A DNA stretch of 27,561 nt from Bacteroidales bacterium. Lineage in GTDB: Bacteria > Bacteroidota > Bacteroidia > Bacteroidales > UBA932. The stretch spans positions 1 to 27,561 of the forward strand of contig JAGBSL010000022.1 of the NCBI GenBank assembly GCA_017631875.1, read 5' to 3'. A program made the position numbers and the translations under genes. Shown one piece after another: positions 14,657 through 22,136 of this stretch (the stretch's first letter is position 1; the number at the start of each line of letters is the position of its first letter). The notes under the pieces are model-generated. The model saw nothing but the letters and a program-made list of their open reading frames with translations, searched no databases and was not told where the DNA came from.

Positions 14657-17600
14657 TCGCTACCTATCACACTATCAAAGAAATCATCGATTGTCTTTGC
14701 GAGTTCCGTATCGCCATAGAAGTCAGCCATATCGGCGATGTCCGAGAGTGACACATAGCACACTTCCATCTCGCGCTTAGCATAGTCGTAATTCTCCATG
14801 AAGAAGACCAGCGAACCGAATAGACTTTCTGCCATCCTGGTGGCGAGGTCCAGAGCCTTCTCGTTCTCCCCTGCCTCATAATACATGTGGATCATATCGA
14901 GAACCATGTACTCGTTAGAGAATCCGAGATATGCCTGGTCAAGCGGGAAGTTCTCCTCAGGAACGCACTCCTGGCACATGTCGAGCATCTCGACGGCACG
15001 GGCCGTATCACCGATCTTCACCATCTCCTTGGCCACATTGACAAAGAGCTGACGCTGCGAGAGCACGCCGCAGAACGTATAGAGGTTCTGGTAGTCAACA
15101 AAGTAGTCAGTCCTCTTGAGAGCATCCCAAGTATAGACGTTCTTCATCTTATGATAAAGGTCCTCTGGATCAGCGAAACCGATCTCGCTGCTCTTCATCT
15201 TGTTCTTTATAGGAACGAACTTGTATGAGAATCCCTCGTACATCAGATACTCCTTGATACCTACATTGATGTCACCTCCCATACTCAGAAGATTGAGAGG
15301 ACGGTCCCAGTTGTAGCTTGAGAGGAAATCGAGCATGAAGATCTCCGGCTTGGTCAGGTACTGCTTGTCCTTAGGGATCGTGAGCACGATCTCGTCAGGA
15401 ATCTGATCCGCATACTTCTCATCCAGAATACCATACTTGATAACATTCTCCTTGTTCACTGGAATCGAGAACCTTCTTGAAATGATATAGTCGACCTCCT
15501 TGTTGTTCGTCAACATAAGTTTTGCATCCGGATGGCGGAAAATCCTCATCACATCACGCAGAGGAATGATCGTATCCATTCTATCCTGGATGAACACATA
15601 TTCGTTTGTACCATACAGATACTGGCTTGGCCCCACCTGGAGATCAAGCGGCGAAGACTCGTTGACCGCGTACTTCATCTGGTCGATATGCCAGTCTGTT
15701 CCAAGGAGCGAGGTATTGACGATACGCACGTCAGGACGCACATTTTCAACCTCCTGCGCATACCAGAGAGGGAATGTATCATTGTCGCCGTGGGTTATGA
15801 GGATACCGTTGTGGCCCACGGAGTTGAGATAGTTCTTCGCCATCTCGACCGCAGTATATCGGTTGCTCCTGTCGTGGTCATCCCAGTTCTCGGATGCCAT
15901 CAGGGCAGGGACACACAAAAGAAGAATGGTTACAGCTGAAGAGATTGCCACGTCGCACTTTGTGCTCCTCGCAATGACGTCCTCCGCCTCTGCTGACTTC
16001 TTAGAGCACATGTCGCTGATCCAGTTGTAAACAGCCACAACCGCAAGTCCGATCCAGATAGAGAACGAATAGAAGGAGCCCGCATACGCATAGTCACGCT
16101 CACGCACCTGGAACGGCGGCTGGTTGAGGTAGATCACGATAGCGATACCGGTCATGAAGAACATCAGGAATGTCAGCCAGCTGCCTCTCTTGTCGCGGTC
16201 GAACTGGAAGAACAGACCGATCAGTCCGAGAAGGAGCGGAAGCATGTAGTAATGGTTCTTTCCCGGATTGTTCTTAAGATAATCCGGTGCGTTTGACTGG
16301 TCTCCGAGACGGAAATTATCCAACAGCTTGATTCCGCTCTCCCAGTTTCCGATGAACGGATCTCCAGGAGAAGGGCTATGGATCTCGTTCTGGCGTCCAG
16401 CAAAGTTCCACATGAAGTAACGCCAGTACATCCAGTTCATCTGGTAGTCGAAGAAGAACGCCAGGTTCTGGAAGAATGTCGGCTTGTCGTGCTTTGCACC
16501 GCGCACCTTATGGCCGCCGCCTGACATATATGACTTGTAGAACGAGATGTGACGGTCATCCGAGCTCCACATGCGCGGGAAGAGCATCTTGCCCTCTGCA
16601 TCATACTTCACATCGCCAGGACCTTCCGCCTTGATGTACCTGTCCTTTCCGTCCTTAGGCATAGGAGCCCAGTATGTAGTCTCCTTGATATCATATGGGG
16701 CGTCGAAATACTGTCCGTACACTAGAGGGTTGCTTCCATACTGCTCACGTCCAAGATAACGTACGAGAGTGTAAGGATTATCAGGCTGATACTCGTTCGT
16801 AGGAGTCTTTGCGCTTGAACGTATGATCACTATAGAGAAGAGTGAAAATCCGATAACTATCATCGTAAAGCAGAGCAGGAGGGTGTTTGCAAGCACCTTC
16901 TGCTGCTTCAGCGTATAGAACAAGCCCCAGAAGCATGCGCCAAGAAGCAGGAGCATGAATACGGCGGCACCCGAATTGAAAGGCATGCCGAGCGCATTGA
17001 CGAAGAATCTGTCGAAGCCGGCCGCAATCTTCGGAAGATATGGAATCATGCCGAAAACGGCCACCGCAAGGATCACCACCGACACAAGGAATATCTTGAT
17101 GTACTCCTTGAATGTATAATGTCCGTTCTCCCTCTTCTTATAGTAGAACATGAACACGAGCGCAGGAATTGCAAGCAGGTTCAGGAGGTGGATTCCGATG
17201 GACAGACCCATCAGGAACGATATGAGCACGATCCATCTGTTGGCGTATGGCTCGTCCGCCTGCTCGTACCACTTGATCATTGCCCAGAACACTAGGGCTG
17301 TGAAAAGCGACGACATCGCGTAAACCTCACCCTCTACCGCCGAGAACCAGAATGTGTCGCTGAATGTGTACGCAAGCGCACCTACGGCACCTGATCCGAA
17401 GATAGCGATTGCTTTTCCGAGCGGATATGTTCCATCCTCCGACGGTCTGATAAGCCTCTTTGCAAAGAAGACAATGGTCAGATAGAGGAAGAATATGGTC
17501 AGCGCCGAGCATATCGCGTTCATGGCATTTACAGCCACTGCAGCATGCATGTTATCGGCGAACATCGTGAAGAATCGCGCAAAAAGCTGGAACACAGGGT

Positions 17601-17766
17601 TTCCCGGAGGGTGACCTACCTCAAGCTTGTATGACGACGCGATGAACTCTCCGCAGTCCCAGAAGGACGCTGTCGGCTCGATTGTCAGAAGATATGTAAC
17701 AGCCGCCACGACGAATACCAAGGCCGCGACAAGCCTGTTCCACAGGGTAAATTTCTTATTGTCCAT
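14650..17766 (-). CDS. DUF2723 / GT117-family membrane glycosyltransferase
   Basis: A 1038-residue GT-C-like integral membrane protein. The N-terminal half has about a dozen helices. The first periplasmic loop carries FWDCGEFIASSYKLEVGHPPGNP (from about residue 35), where the Asp/Glu and HPPG match the family's catalytic-side motif. ENWDDHDRSNRY follows a later helix near 624, then a soluble C-terminal half with GDNDTFPLWYAQEVENVRPDVRIVN. Relatives are described as protein O-mannosyltransferase-like, or GT117, in Bacteroidetes. Start ATG 17766 is chosen because the -7 box at 17793 puts transcription near 17785, which excludes the longer frame. Residues about 596-608 (VIARSTKCDVAIS) are encoded by an inserted palindromic repeat. 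The donor sugar and acceptor are unknown. Confidence 0.85.
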   Translation of the reverse strand: MDNKKFTLWNRLVAALVFVVAAVTYLLTIEPTASFWDCGEFIASSYKLEVGHPPGNPVFQLFARFFTMFADNMHAAVAVNAMNAICSALTIFFLYLTIVFFAKRLIRPSEDGTYPLGKAIAIFGSGAVGALAYTFSDTFWFSAVEGEVYAMSSLFTALVFWAMIKWYEQADEPYANRWIVLISFLMGLSIGIHLLNLLAIPALVFMFYYKKRENGHYTFKEYIKIFLVSVVILAVAVFGMIPYLPKIAAGFDRFFVNALGMPFNSGAAVFMLLLLGACFWGLFYTLKQQKVLANTLLLCFTMIVIGFSLFSIVIIRSSAKTPTNEYQPDNPYTLVRYLGREQYGSNPLVYGQYFDAPYDIKETTYWAPMPKDGKDRYIKAEGPGDVKYDAEGKMLFPRMWSSDDRHISFYKSYMSGGGHKVRGAKHDKPTFFQNLAFFFDYQMNWMYWRYFMWNFAGRQNEIHSPSPGDPFIGNWESGIKLLDNFRLGDQSNAPDYLKNNPGKNHYYMLPLLLGLIGLFFQFDRDKRGSWLTFLMFFMTGIAIVIYLNQPPFQVRERDYAYAGSFYSFSIWIGLAVVAVYNWISDMCSKKSAEAEDVIARSTKCDVAISSAVTILLLCVPALMASENWDDHDRSNRYTAVEMAKNYLNSVGHNGILITHGDNDTFPLWYAQEVENVRPDVRIVNTSLLGTDWHIDQMKYAVNESSPLDLQVGPSQYLYGTNEYVFIQDRMDTIIPLRDVMRIFRHPDAKLMLTNNKEVDYIISRRFSIPVNKENVIKYGILDEKYADQIPDEIVLTIPKDKQYLTKPEIFMLDFLSSYNWDRPLNLLSMGGDINVGIKEYLMYEGFSYKFVPIKNKMKSSEIGFADPEDLYHKMKNVYTWDALKRTDYFVDYQNLYTFCGVLSQRQLFVNVAKEMVKIGDTARAVEMLDMCQECVPEENFPLDQAYLGFSNEYMVLDMIHMYYEAGENEKALDLATRMAESLFGSLVFFMENYDYAKREMEVCYVSLSDIADMADFYGDTELAKTIDDFFDSVIGSEE
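15942..15981 (-). repeat. Palindromic repeat (TTGCGAG type) inside the GT117 coding sequence
   Basis: The minus strand reads GACGTCATTGCGAGGAGC, then ACAAAGTGCGACGTGGCAATCT. Outer ATTGC/GCAAT and inner GCAC/GTGC stems enclose a TTT loop. It has the GTCAT...ATCT ends of the other repeats, is translated in frame and leaves the reading frame intact. Confidence 0.8.
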
Positions 17767-17792
17767 TATTATATTATTGTTCATAAAACCCA

Positions 17793-17800
17793 CAAATATA
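17793..17800 (-). promoter_or_regulatory. -7 box for the GT117 gene
   Basis: The minus strand reads TATATTTGTGG, a full TAnnTTTG match. It is 26 bp upstream of the ATG at 17766 and only 8 bp from an in-frame ATG at 17784, which therefore looks too close to the start of transcription. Confidence 0.6.
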
Positions 17801-17813
17801 CGTACATAATCGC

Positions 17814-17821
17814 TATATTTG
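17814..17821 (+). promoter_or_regulatory. -7 box for the SUI1 gene
   Basis: TATATTTGC matches the consensus 21 bp before the SUI1 ATG. It is divergent from the GT117 box, with 13 bp between the two. Confidence 0.6.
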
Positions 17822-17842
17822 CAAAAATAAATTTTCAAGCAG

Positions 17843-18187
17843 ATGGCTGACAACGACTGGAAGAAAAGACTCGGAGTAGTATTCTCCACCAACCCTGATT
17901 TTACCTACGAAGAAGAGGCGCCGCAGGAACCTGCAACTCTCGCGCCAGAAAAGCAGAACCTCATAGTGAAGATCGACAGAAAAGGACGCGGCGGCAAGCA
18001 GGTGACCCTGGTCACCGGATTTGTCGGCACGGCGGATGACCTGGCTGAGCTTGGCCGCACACTGAAGGTGAAGTGCGGAGTAGGCGGAAGCGCCAAGGAC
18101 GGAGAGATAACCATCCAGGGAGACTTCAGGGACAGGGTTGTCGCGCTTCTGAACGAAATGGGATACAAAGCAAAGAGAGGAAACTAA
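17843..18187 (+). CDS. SUI1/YciH-type translation factor
   Basis: A 114-residue bacterial SUI1-domain (eIF1-like) protein. An acidic N-terminal tail (FTYEEEAPQEPATLAPEKQ) precedes the SUI1 fold. The fold begins NLIVKIDRKGRGGKQVTLVTGFVG and continues LAELGRTLKVKCGVGGSAKDGEITIQGDFRDRVVALL, with the conserved KCGVGGS turn and the GDFRD strand that bind the small ribosomal subunit in eukaryotic relatives. In bacteria it is proposed to affect initiation fidelity; the role is not settled. It is the first gene of a plus-strand run, and the next gene begins 1 bp after its stop. Confidence 0.93.
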   Translation: MADNDWKKRLGVVFSTNPDFTYEEEAPQEPATLAPEKQNLIVKIDRKGRGGKQVTLVTGFVGTADDLAELGRTLKVKCGVGGSAKDGEITIQGDFRDRVVALLNEMGYKAKRGN

Positions 18188-18188
18188 G

Positions 18189-18809
18189 ATGCTGTTCAAA
18201 GTTCTGGCACTCATATCGTTTCTGGTATGTCTTCTGCTGCTGAAGACTCTCGTGGAAGTGTTTCCTTCACTGATGGCCTGTCTGGTCAGGTGGAAGGAAA
18301 GCGTCAACCTTGACGCCAGCGTGCAGCTTAGCAGAGGCAGGGACATAATGTCCATTGCCATGGTAATGCCCTTCTGCCTGACAGTCGGCAGATACACCCT
18401 CTACTCACCTACATGGATGGGACAGTTCGGAGCAGATGCCAGACTCGGCATTACCATCGGGATAATCATAGCATACATCCTGCTCAGAAAAGGTCTCGAA
18501 CATGTCTTCCGCTCAAGAAAGATAAATCCGAAGACATACAAGACCGCATGCAAGTCATCGCACACATTCTTCATCATCCTCACTCTTGTGCTCATGACCA
18601 TGGGAGGAGTAATGTCATTTGTTGACGCCGACCCGATGACTATCAAAAGCGCAATGCTTTGGGTATCAGCGATAACATATGCGCTGTTTCTTTTAAGAAA
18701 AACACAAATTTTTACTTCTTCTTGCTCGTTTTTCAGCAGTTTTTTGTACCTTTGCGCCCTCGAAATTTTACCGACTGGAGCACTGGTTGCTTCAGCCCTT
18801 ATTTTTTGA
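18189..18809 (+). CDS. Integral membrane protein, DUF4271-like
   Basis: A 206-residue membrane protein with about five to six helices: MLFKVLALISFLVCLLLL at 1-18, MSIAMVMPFCLTVGRY, LGITIGIIIAYILL, HTFFIILTLVLMTMGGVMSF, AMLWVSAITYALFLL and a C-terminal FLYLCALEILPTGALVASALIF. The ending LYLCALEILP resembles the DUF4271 signature, and the position just ahead of hemD is the usual DUF4271 neighbourhood in Bacteroidales. No catalytic motif is seen and function is unknown. The gene sits 1 bp after SUI1 and ends 4 bp before hemD. Its 3' end contains a promoter box for hemD. Confidence 0.55.
   Translation: MLFKVLALISFLVCLLLLKTLVEVFPSLMACLVRWKESVNLDASVQLSRGRDIMSIAMVMPFCLTVGRYTLYSPTWMGQFGADARLGITIGIIIAYILLRKGLEHVFRSRKINPKTYKTACKSSHTFFIILTLVLMTMGGVMSFVDADPMTIKSAMLWVSAITYALFLLRKTQIFTSSCSFFSSFLYLCALEILPTGALVASALIF
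18747..18754 (+). promoter_or_regulatory. Internal -7 box ahead of hemD-rnpA-yidD
   Basis: TACCTTTGCG matches TAnnTTTGC, with a TTG at 18722-18724 as a possible -33 element. It lies inside the DUF4271-like coding region and would start a separate transcript about 53 nt before hemD. Confidence 0.55.
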
Positions 18810-18813
18810 TAGA

Positions 18814-19557
18814 ATGAGCGTTAAGAAAATACTGATTTCACAGCAGCAGCCGACGACGGCTTCGCCTTACACCAGCATTGCAGAGAAGTACGGAGTAGAG
18901 TTCGAATTCAAGCACTTCTTCAAGATCGAGCCACTCTCATCAAGAGAATTCCGCGCACAGAGAATAAACATTCTCGACCATACTGCAATCGTTTTCTCAG
19001 CCCGCACAACCATCGATGCATTCTTCCAGCTCTGCGAAGAGCTCAGAATCAAGGTGCCTGAGACTATGAAATACTTCTGCACCACCGAAGCAGTGGCGAA
19101 CTACCTCCAGAAGCATATCGTCTACAGGAAGAGGAAGATCTTCTTCGGCGACGGCAAGCCGGAGTCCATCATCGGACTCATCGGATCAAAGCACAAGGGA
19201 GAGAACTTCCTTATCGCTACAGCCGAGTCTTCAAGCAAGGATGCTGTGACAAAGCTCTTCGAGGAGAGCGGATACTCATTCGAGACCGCGGTCTTCGTGA
19301 AGCCCGTACCACAGGACCTCAAGGAGATAGACCTCCACAGCTACGACATGGTAGTACTCTTCAACCCTGCAGACGTGAAATCCCTCTACGAGAACTATCC
19401 TGAGTTCGAGCAGAAGGACATCAAGTTCGTATCATACGGAAGATCCATTGTAAAGGCAATGGAAGAGGCCGGCCTCAAGATCGAGATTTCTGCACCGACA
19501 CCAGAGGCTCCGTCCGTGGCTAAGGCTCTTGAGATATATCTTACAAACAACCAGTAG
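18814..19557 (+). CDS. hemD: Uroporphyrinogen-III synthase (HemD-like)
   Basis: A 247-residue two-domain protein of the HemD fold. The N-terminal domain has KKILISQQQP and the segment LDHTAIVFSARTTIDAFFQLCEEL; the hinge region has ETMKYFCTTEAVANYLQKHI; the second domain has LIATAESSSKDAVTKLFEESGYSFETAVFVKPVPQDL, followed by DMVVLFNPADVKSLYENYPEF and a closing GRSIVKAMEEAGLKIEISAPTPEAPSVAKALE, the usual T/S-P-E-P-S pattern. HemD cyclises hydroxymethylbilane to uroporphyrinogen III. Sequence identity in this family is low, so the call rests on fold pattern and neighbourhood (DUF4271 before, rnpA after). The start is ATG 18814; an earlier TTG overlaps the upstream gene. Confidence 0.8.
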   Translation: MSVKKILISQQQPTTASPYTSIAEKYGVEFEFKHFFKIEPLSSREFRAQRINILDHTAIVFSARTTIDAFFQLCEELRIKVPETMKYFCTTEAVANYLQKHIVYRKRKIFFGDGKPESIIGLIGSKHKGENFLIATAESSSKDAVTKLFEESGYSFETAVFVKPVPQDLKEIDLHSYDMVVLFNPADVKSLYENYPEFEQKDIKFVSYGRSIVKAMEEAGLKIEISAPTPEAPSVAKALEIYLTNNQ

Positions 19558-19560
19558 AAA

Positions 19561-19971
19561 GTGGAAGGCGTAGCAGCCAATACCTCTTTTCCAAAGAAAG
19601 AAAGACTCTGTGGCAGGACAGCTATCTCACAGCTTCTTGGCAAGGGTCGTTATGGAACAGTACCTGGCATGAGTTACCTATATATAAAGGATACGGGTAA
19701 CGACCATGCCAGGCTTCTTATTTCCGTACCCAAGAAGACATTCAAGAGAGCGGTGAAGCGCAACCTCTACAAGCGCAGGATCCGTGAAAGCTGGCGCAGG
19801 CAGAAGCACCTGCTGACCGAGGGCACGGGAATCGACATCATGATCAAGTATGCGTCAAAGGAACTCCTCACCTACGAGGAAATCTACGCCGCAATCGGAC
19901 AGATCATCGAGAAGGTAAACCGCCAGATCGTAAAATCACGAGAAAATGAGCAAGTTCAGAGCGACTCTTAA
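19561..19971 (+). CDS. rnpA: Ribonuclease P protein component
   Basis: A 136-residue basic protein that assists the RNase P RNA in maturing tRNA 5' ends. It has [20 protein letters not shown] at the N-terminus, [28 protein letters not shown] in the middle (the RNR signature, K-R-A-V-x-R-N...K-R...R-E) and a C-terminal helix [16 protein letters not shown]. The start is GTG 19561, in frame with and 3 bp after the hemD stop; no ATG is available before the conserved region. Its 3' end overlaps yidD by 26 bp. The rnpA-yidD pair is normal, but here it follows hemD rather than rpmH. Confidence 0.95.
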   Translation: MEGVAANTSFPKKERLCGRTAISQLLGKGRYGTVPGMSYLYIKDTGNDHARLLISVPKKTFKRAVKRNLYKRRIRESWRRQKHLLTEGTGIDIMIKYASKELLTYEEIYAAIGQIIEKVNRQIVKSRENEQVQSDS

Positions 19972-20188
19972 GAAGATCGCCATAGCGCCTTTCGTCTTCC
20001 TGATAAGGTTCTATCAGGTCTGCATCTCTCCGCTCAAGCCTCCGACATGCAGGTTCACTCCGACATGCTCGCAGTACGCTCTCCAGGCCTTCCGTAAACA
20101 CGGCCCTTTCAAGGGTTTTTACCTTACAGTCCGTAGGATCCTGCGCTGCCACCCTTGGGGAGGACACGGATACGACCCGGTTCCGTAA
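19946..20188 (+). CDS. yidD: Membrane protein insertion efficiency factor YidD
   Basis: An 80-residue protein with the full family pattern: hydrophobic start [36 protein letters not shown], then [30 protein letters not shown]. The cysteines in [10 protein letters not shown] and LRCHPW are conserved. It attaches to the inner face of the membrane by an amphipathic helix and aids YidC-dependent insertion. It overlaps rnpA by 26 bp, so translation is coupled. After its TAA the same frame remains open for 68 codons (see 20189-20395). Confidence 0.95.
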   Translation: MSKFRATLKKIAIAPFVFLIRFYQVCISPLKPPTCRFTPTCSQYALQAFRKHGPFKGFYLTVRRILRCHPWGGHGYDPVP

Positions 20189-20395
20189 TTTTCAAAAAGT
20201 GCCTCTCAAGGCCCTACAACACGTAAAACAACTGCAAAAACAACAAAACCAACAACACCGGAAAAGAAAAAGACAACGATCTTTGCATCGGTTAAGAATC
20301 TTATTCGTCTCTTTCTGACCGGTCTCATATTTTCTAGAAATGTGTGCAATTCCAGAGATTGGAACAGAAAGATAAATGAAAAGCGCAAGCCGTGA
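20189..20395 (+). other. Open in-frame stretch behind yidD, no start codon
   Basis: Directly after the yidD stop the same frame runs 68 sense codons to a TGA that sits inside the terminator hairpin. The translation is Thr/Lys/Pro-rich (TTKPTTPEKKKTT), then hydrophobic (NLIRLFLTGLIFS), then basic (NEKRKP). No ATG, GTG or TTG comes early enough to start it, and the A/C-rich half is low complexity. It may be a plain 3' untranslated region, a decayed gene, or a readthrough extension. A near-consensus GATCTTTGC at about 20278 could start a small RNA that ends at the hairpin. The rest of the 369-bp gap is described in the next two entries. Confidence 0.3.
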
Positions 20396-20410
20396 CGGTT
20401 TGTGCTTTTT
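20379..20410 (+). terminator. Intrinsic terminator of the hemD-rnpA-yidD transcript
   Basis: Arms AAAAGCGCAAGCC (20379-20391) and GGTTTGTGCTTTT (20397-20409) pair in full on the plus strand using two G-U pairs, with a GTGAC loop and a T run. On the minus strand the same positions become A-C mismatches, so the signal is strand-specific. Confidence 0.8.
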
Positions 20411-20418
20411 GTGTGTTA

Positions 20419-20526
20419 TCACACGACGACGTCCCTGACGACCTGCTCGATCAGGTCTTTCCAGGCTTCGTTCTTGCCTTTGCGGGTGCGGGATGAGCCA
20501 CTTATGTCACTGACAGTGCTGGACAA
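20419..20526 (-). pseudogene. Remnant C-terminus of a lost gene
   Basis: A GC-rich 35-codon open frame with no plausible start ends in a TGA at 20419-20421. Its translation, SSRTRKGKNEAWKDLIEQVV then RDVVV, is a charged amphipathic helix that looks like a real protein end. An in-frame stop and abruptly AT-rich DNA lie immediately upstream, suggesting that insertion of the AT-rich island cut off the body of the gene. The family is not recognised. Confidence 0.35.
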
Positions 20527-20557
20527 TTACAGTGTAGTCAAGGATTTTTCTCCACAA

Positions 20558-20947
20558 TTACGTCCATCTACCTGTCTTTATGTACCAGGCCTGTATTACG
20601 ATAAAATAAATTCCGCAGATGATGCTAACTATTTGAAGTACCATCAAAAGCATGGGATTTCCTATAAATAGGACTCTGAGCAAAATAGAAATTAGAAGCA
20701 TATTTTTAGCTATGATCCAACTTTTCCCATTTTCATAGCGCATATACCTCGACCATTTGTCATCCTTAGTGAAAACCCATATCAATCCAAGTATAAGGAT
20801 CATTAAATTAGTCAGTATCTTAACAATTCCCAGAACACTACCTACCCCAAAAATAAAAATGGATAAATTGAAAATAACATCAACTAATACTATTAGGTCT
20901 AAAAACAATAATGAACCTAATATCGCGTATATTTTATTCAATATCAT
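20558..20947 (-). CDS. Small multi-pass membrane protein, unknown
   Basis: A 129-residue, strongly hydrophobic protein with about four helices: at 4-25 (IYAILGSLLFLDLIVLVDV), 28-60 (FIFGVGSVLGIVK...LMILILGLIWVF), 80-95 (AKNMLLISILLRVLFIG) and 98-121 (LLMVLQIVSIICGIYFIVIQAW). A charged loop, TKDDKWSRYMRYENGKSW, divides the pairs. Its ATG overlaps the preceding small gene by 14 bp (coupled translation), and it is the last gene of the AT-rich island. No family is recognised. Its company with an immunity-like protein makes a membrane immunity or toxin-related role possible, which is only inference. Confidence 0.6.
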   Translation of the reverse strand: MILNKIYAILGSLLFLDLIVLVDVIFNLSIFIFGVGSVLGIVKILTNLMILILGLIWVFTKDDKWSRYMRYENGKSWIIAKNMLLISILLRVLFIGNPMLLMVLQIVSIICGIYFIVIQAWYIKTGRWT

Positions 20948-21143
20948 ATAGATGAAATTTTAATCTATAATATTCAAACGGATCTTTTATCTCATCGCCA
21001 CTTTCGCTATCAGAATCTTCGCTATTGGAATCTGTTTTGGCCGATAATATTGTAGGTTGGCCGTTCATATTACTACTGGAATCATCATTATTATTTTCAT
21101 CTGTATTACCTGTTAAAAATTTAACAACATAATCATATGGCAT
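20934..21143 (-). CDS. Acidic small protein, unknown (5' end possibly frameshifted)
   Basis: A 69-residue product if ATG 21143 is used (MPYDYVVKFLTGNTDENNND). The middle is Asn/Asp/Ser/Glu-rich and disordered; the end, FEYYRLKFHLYDIE, looks folded and overlaps the next gene. The frame extends 10 codons to a TTG (21173). In another frame an ATG ORF at 21157-21195 (MMADSQSVVHCY then stop) would join this one if a single T were absent, giving MMADSQSVVHCY-NPNTNMPYDYV. The true start may therefore have been lost by a 1-bp insertion. No homologue is recognised. It lies 61 bp after the two-CxxCG gene. Confidence 0.4.
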   Translation of the reverse strand: MPYDYVVKFLTGNTDENNNDDSSSNMNGQPTILSAKTDSNSEDSDSESGDEIKDPFEYYRLKFHLYDIE

Positions 21144-21204
21144 ATTAGTATTCGGATTAATAGCAGTGGACAACAGATTGGCTATCCGCCATCATATTAT
21201 TGCT

Positions 21205-22044
21205 CTAGAGACTATTATTATTTTGTGAGACAAAATCTTTATAATCACTTCTACATGGAATCAGCCACTCTTTCTTCAAGTCCTTTAACTTAATTAATTT
21301 ATCTGCAACATCCTTAGATATTATTATCACACGCTGAGCCTGATGTCCTTGTCCTGCGCCGAAATATTCCTTGGTCTTGTAGATACCTGGCAAAGGGTGC
21401 TTATGAAGAGGAAAGTATGGATAATACTGATGAACGAAATCGTATTTCATTTCTCCGCAAATAGGACACAGCCAATGTCGTCTATCCGAAAGATCTAAAG
21501 ACTCATCAATAACTGGAATCACAAGCTGGAATACATCCTCCAATACTTTTCCTCCTTTAATTACATCCCGCTTCTCTATACCGTATGGCGCAAAAACTTC
21601 ATTATAAACGGTTTTACTTACAAAGAATTCATCTATGAGCCAGGAAAAGAATGTCCAGAATCCACGTTTGGCAACTTTATTAACGCGCAAGTCATTGGTC
21701 TGAACACGTCCGCATCCGCATTCAGAACAGATCTTTCCCACATCAAATGAAATAGATTCGTATTTGAAATCTCGGTCAGGCTGAGGATAGCCACAACCGT
21801 TCCAACCATTAAGTACATAATAATTGGCAGCATTTATCTCTTCTTTTGAATATTCGTAAAAGAAGCGATCTCTTATACTGTTCCACCTATGTCCGCAACG
21901 CTGTTTAATTTGGAAATAGCGGTCATCTTCTTCAATGTGTATCCAGTCCCACTTAGCACCGACGTTCGCCTTGATTCCAAGTTGTACCAGGAACTGAACA
22001 TCATCTTCTGTCCATTCGTCACGAAATGCTCTTATTTTTTTCAT
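21205..22044 (-). CDS. Two-CxxCG-motif protein, immunity-like (candidate)
   Basis: A 279-residue cytoplasmic protein with no signal peptide. Two zinc-ribbon-like knuckles, CSECG at 106-110 and CPICG at 193-197, flank a middle segment GFWTFFSWLIDEFFVSKTVYNEVFAPYGI. After the second knuckle comes YKTKEYFGAGQGHQAQRVIIISKDVADKLI. This order (knuckle, aromatic VS-helix, knuckle, then a strand ending in I-x-V/I-S) resembles the double-CXXCG and Imm11-like proteins that protect myxobacteria from polymorphic toxins. The gene is AT-rich and its ATG overlaps the stop of a gene fragment (ATGA). No toxin is encoded nearby, so it may be an orphan immunity gene. The family call is by eye; an unrelated zinc protein is possible. 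The gene itself is secure. Confidence 0.6.
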   Translation of the reverse strand: MKKIRAFRDEWTEDDVQFLVQLGIKANVGAKWDWIHIEEDDRYFQIKQRCGHRWNSIRDRFFYEYSKEEINAANYYVLNGWNGCGYPQPDRDFKYESISFDVGKICSECGCGRVQTNDLRVNKVAKRGFWTFFSWLIDEFFVSKTVYNEVFAPYGIEKRDVIKGGKVLEDVFQLVIPVIDESLDLSDRRHWLCPICGEMKYDFVHQYYPYFPLHKHPLPGIYKTKEYFGAGQGHQAQRVIIISKDVADKLIKLKDLKKEWLIPCRSDYKDFVSQNNNSL

Positions 22045-22136
22045 TTAAAACTCTCCTCTACTGCTTTTAATAATTCAGGATAATCTTTGTAAATGTTTCT
22101 AGCGGCATTAAGTATTTCTTCACTATTTACATTGCC
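22041..22136 (-). pseudogene. Gene fragment coupled to the two-CxxCG gene
   Basis: 31 codons (GNVNSEEILNAARNIYKDYP, then ELLKAVEESFK) end in a TGA that overlaps the next ATG by 4 bp. The frame has a stop just before it and no start codon. One base upstream, in another frame, ATG AAT AAG begins; adding one G would fuse it to the fragment as MNKGNVNSEE. It is either a short coupled leader peptide broken by a 1-bp deletion or the tail of a lost gene, possibly a toxin. The remaining DNA up to the lepA terminator is AT-rich with no gene seen. Confidence 0.35.

Noticed and set aside
14650..17766. The GT117 gene as two fused genes or a frameshifted gene
   Set aside because: One uninterrupted frame with the membrane half and soluble half in the order expected for DUF2723 proteins; the only anomaly is the in-frame palindromic insert.
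17767..17892. N-terminal 42-residue extension of the GT117 protein
   Set aside because: It reads through a divergent promoter region; the predicted transcript begins near 17785 and the conserved protein starts at MDNKKFTLWNRL.
17813..18397. 194-codon minus-strand frame opposite SUI1 and DUF4271
   Set aside because: The SUI1 gene on the other strand is unmistakable; this frame has no motif.
20192..20422. Minus-strand frames (76 and 60 codons) behind yidD
   Set aside because: The hydrophobic Phe/Val run is the complement of CAA/AAC-rich low-complexity DNA and no promoter or homology is visible.
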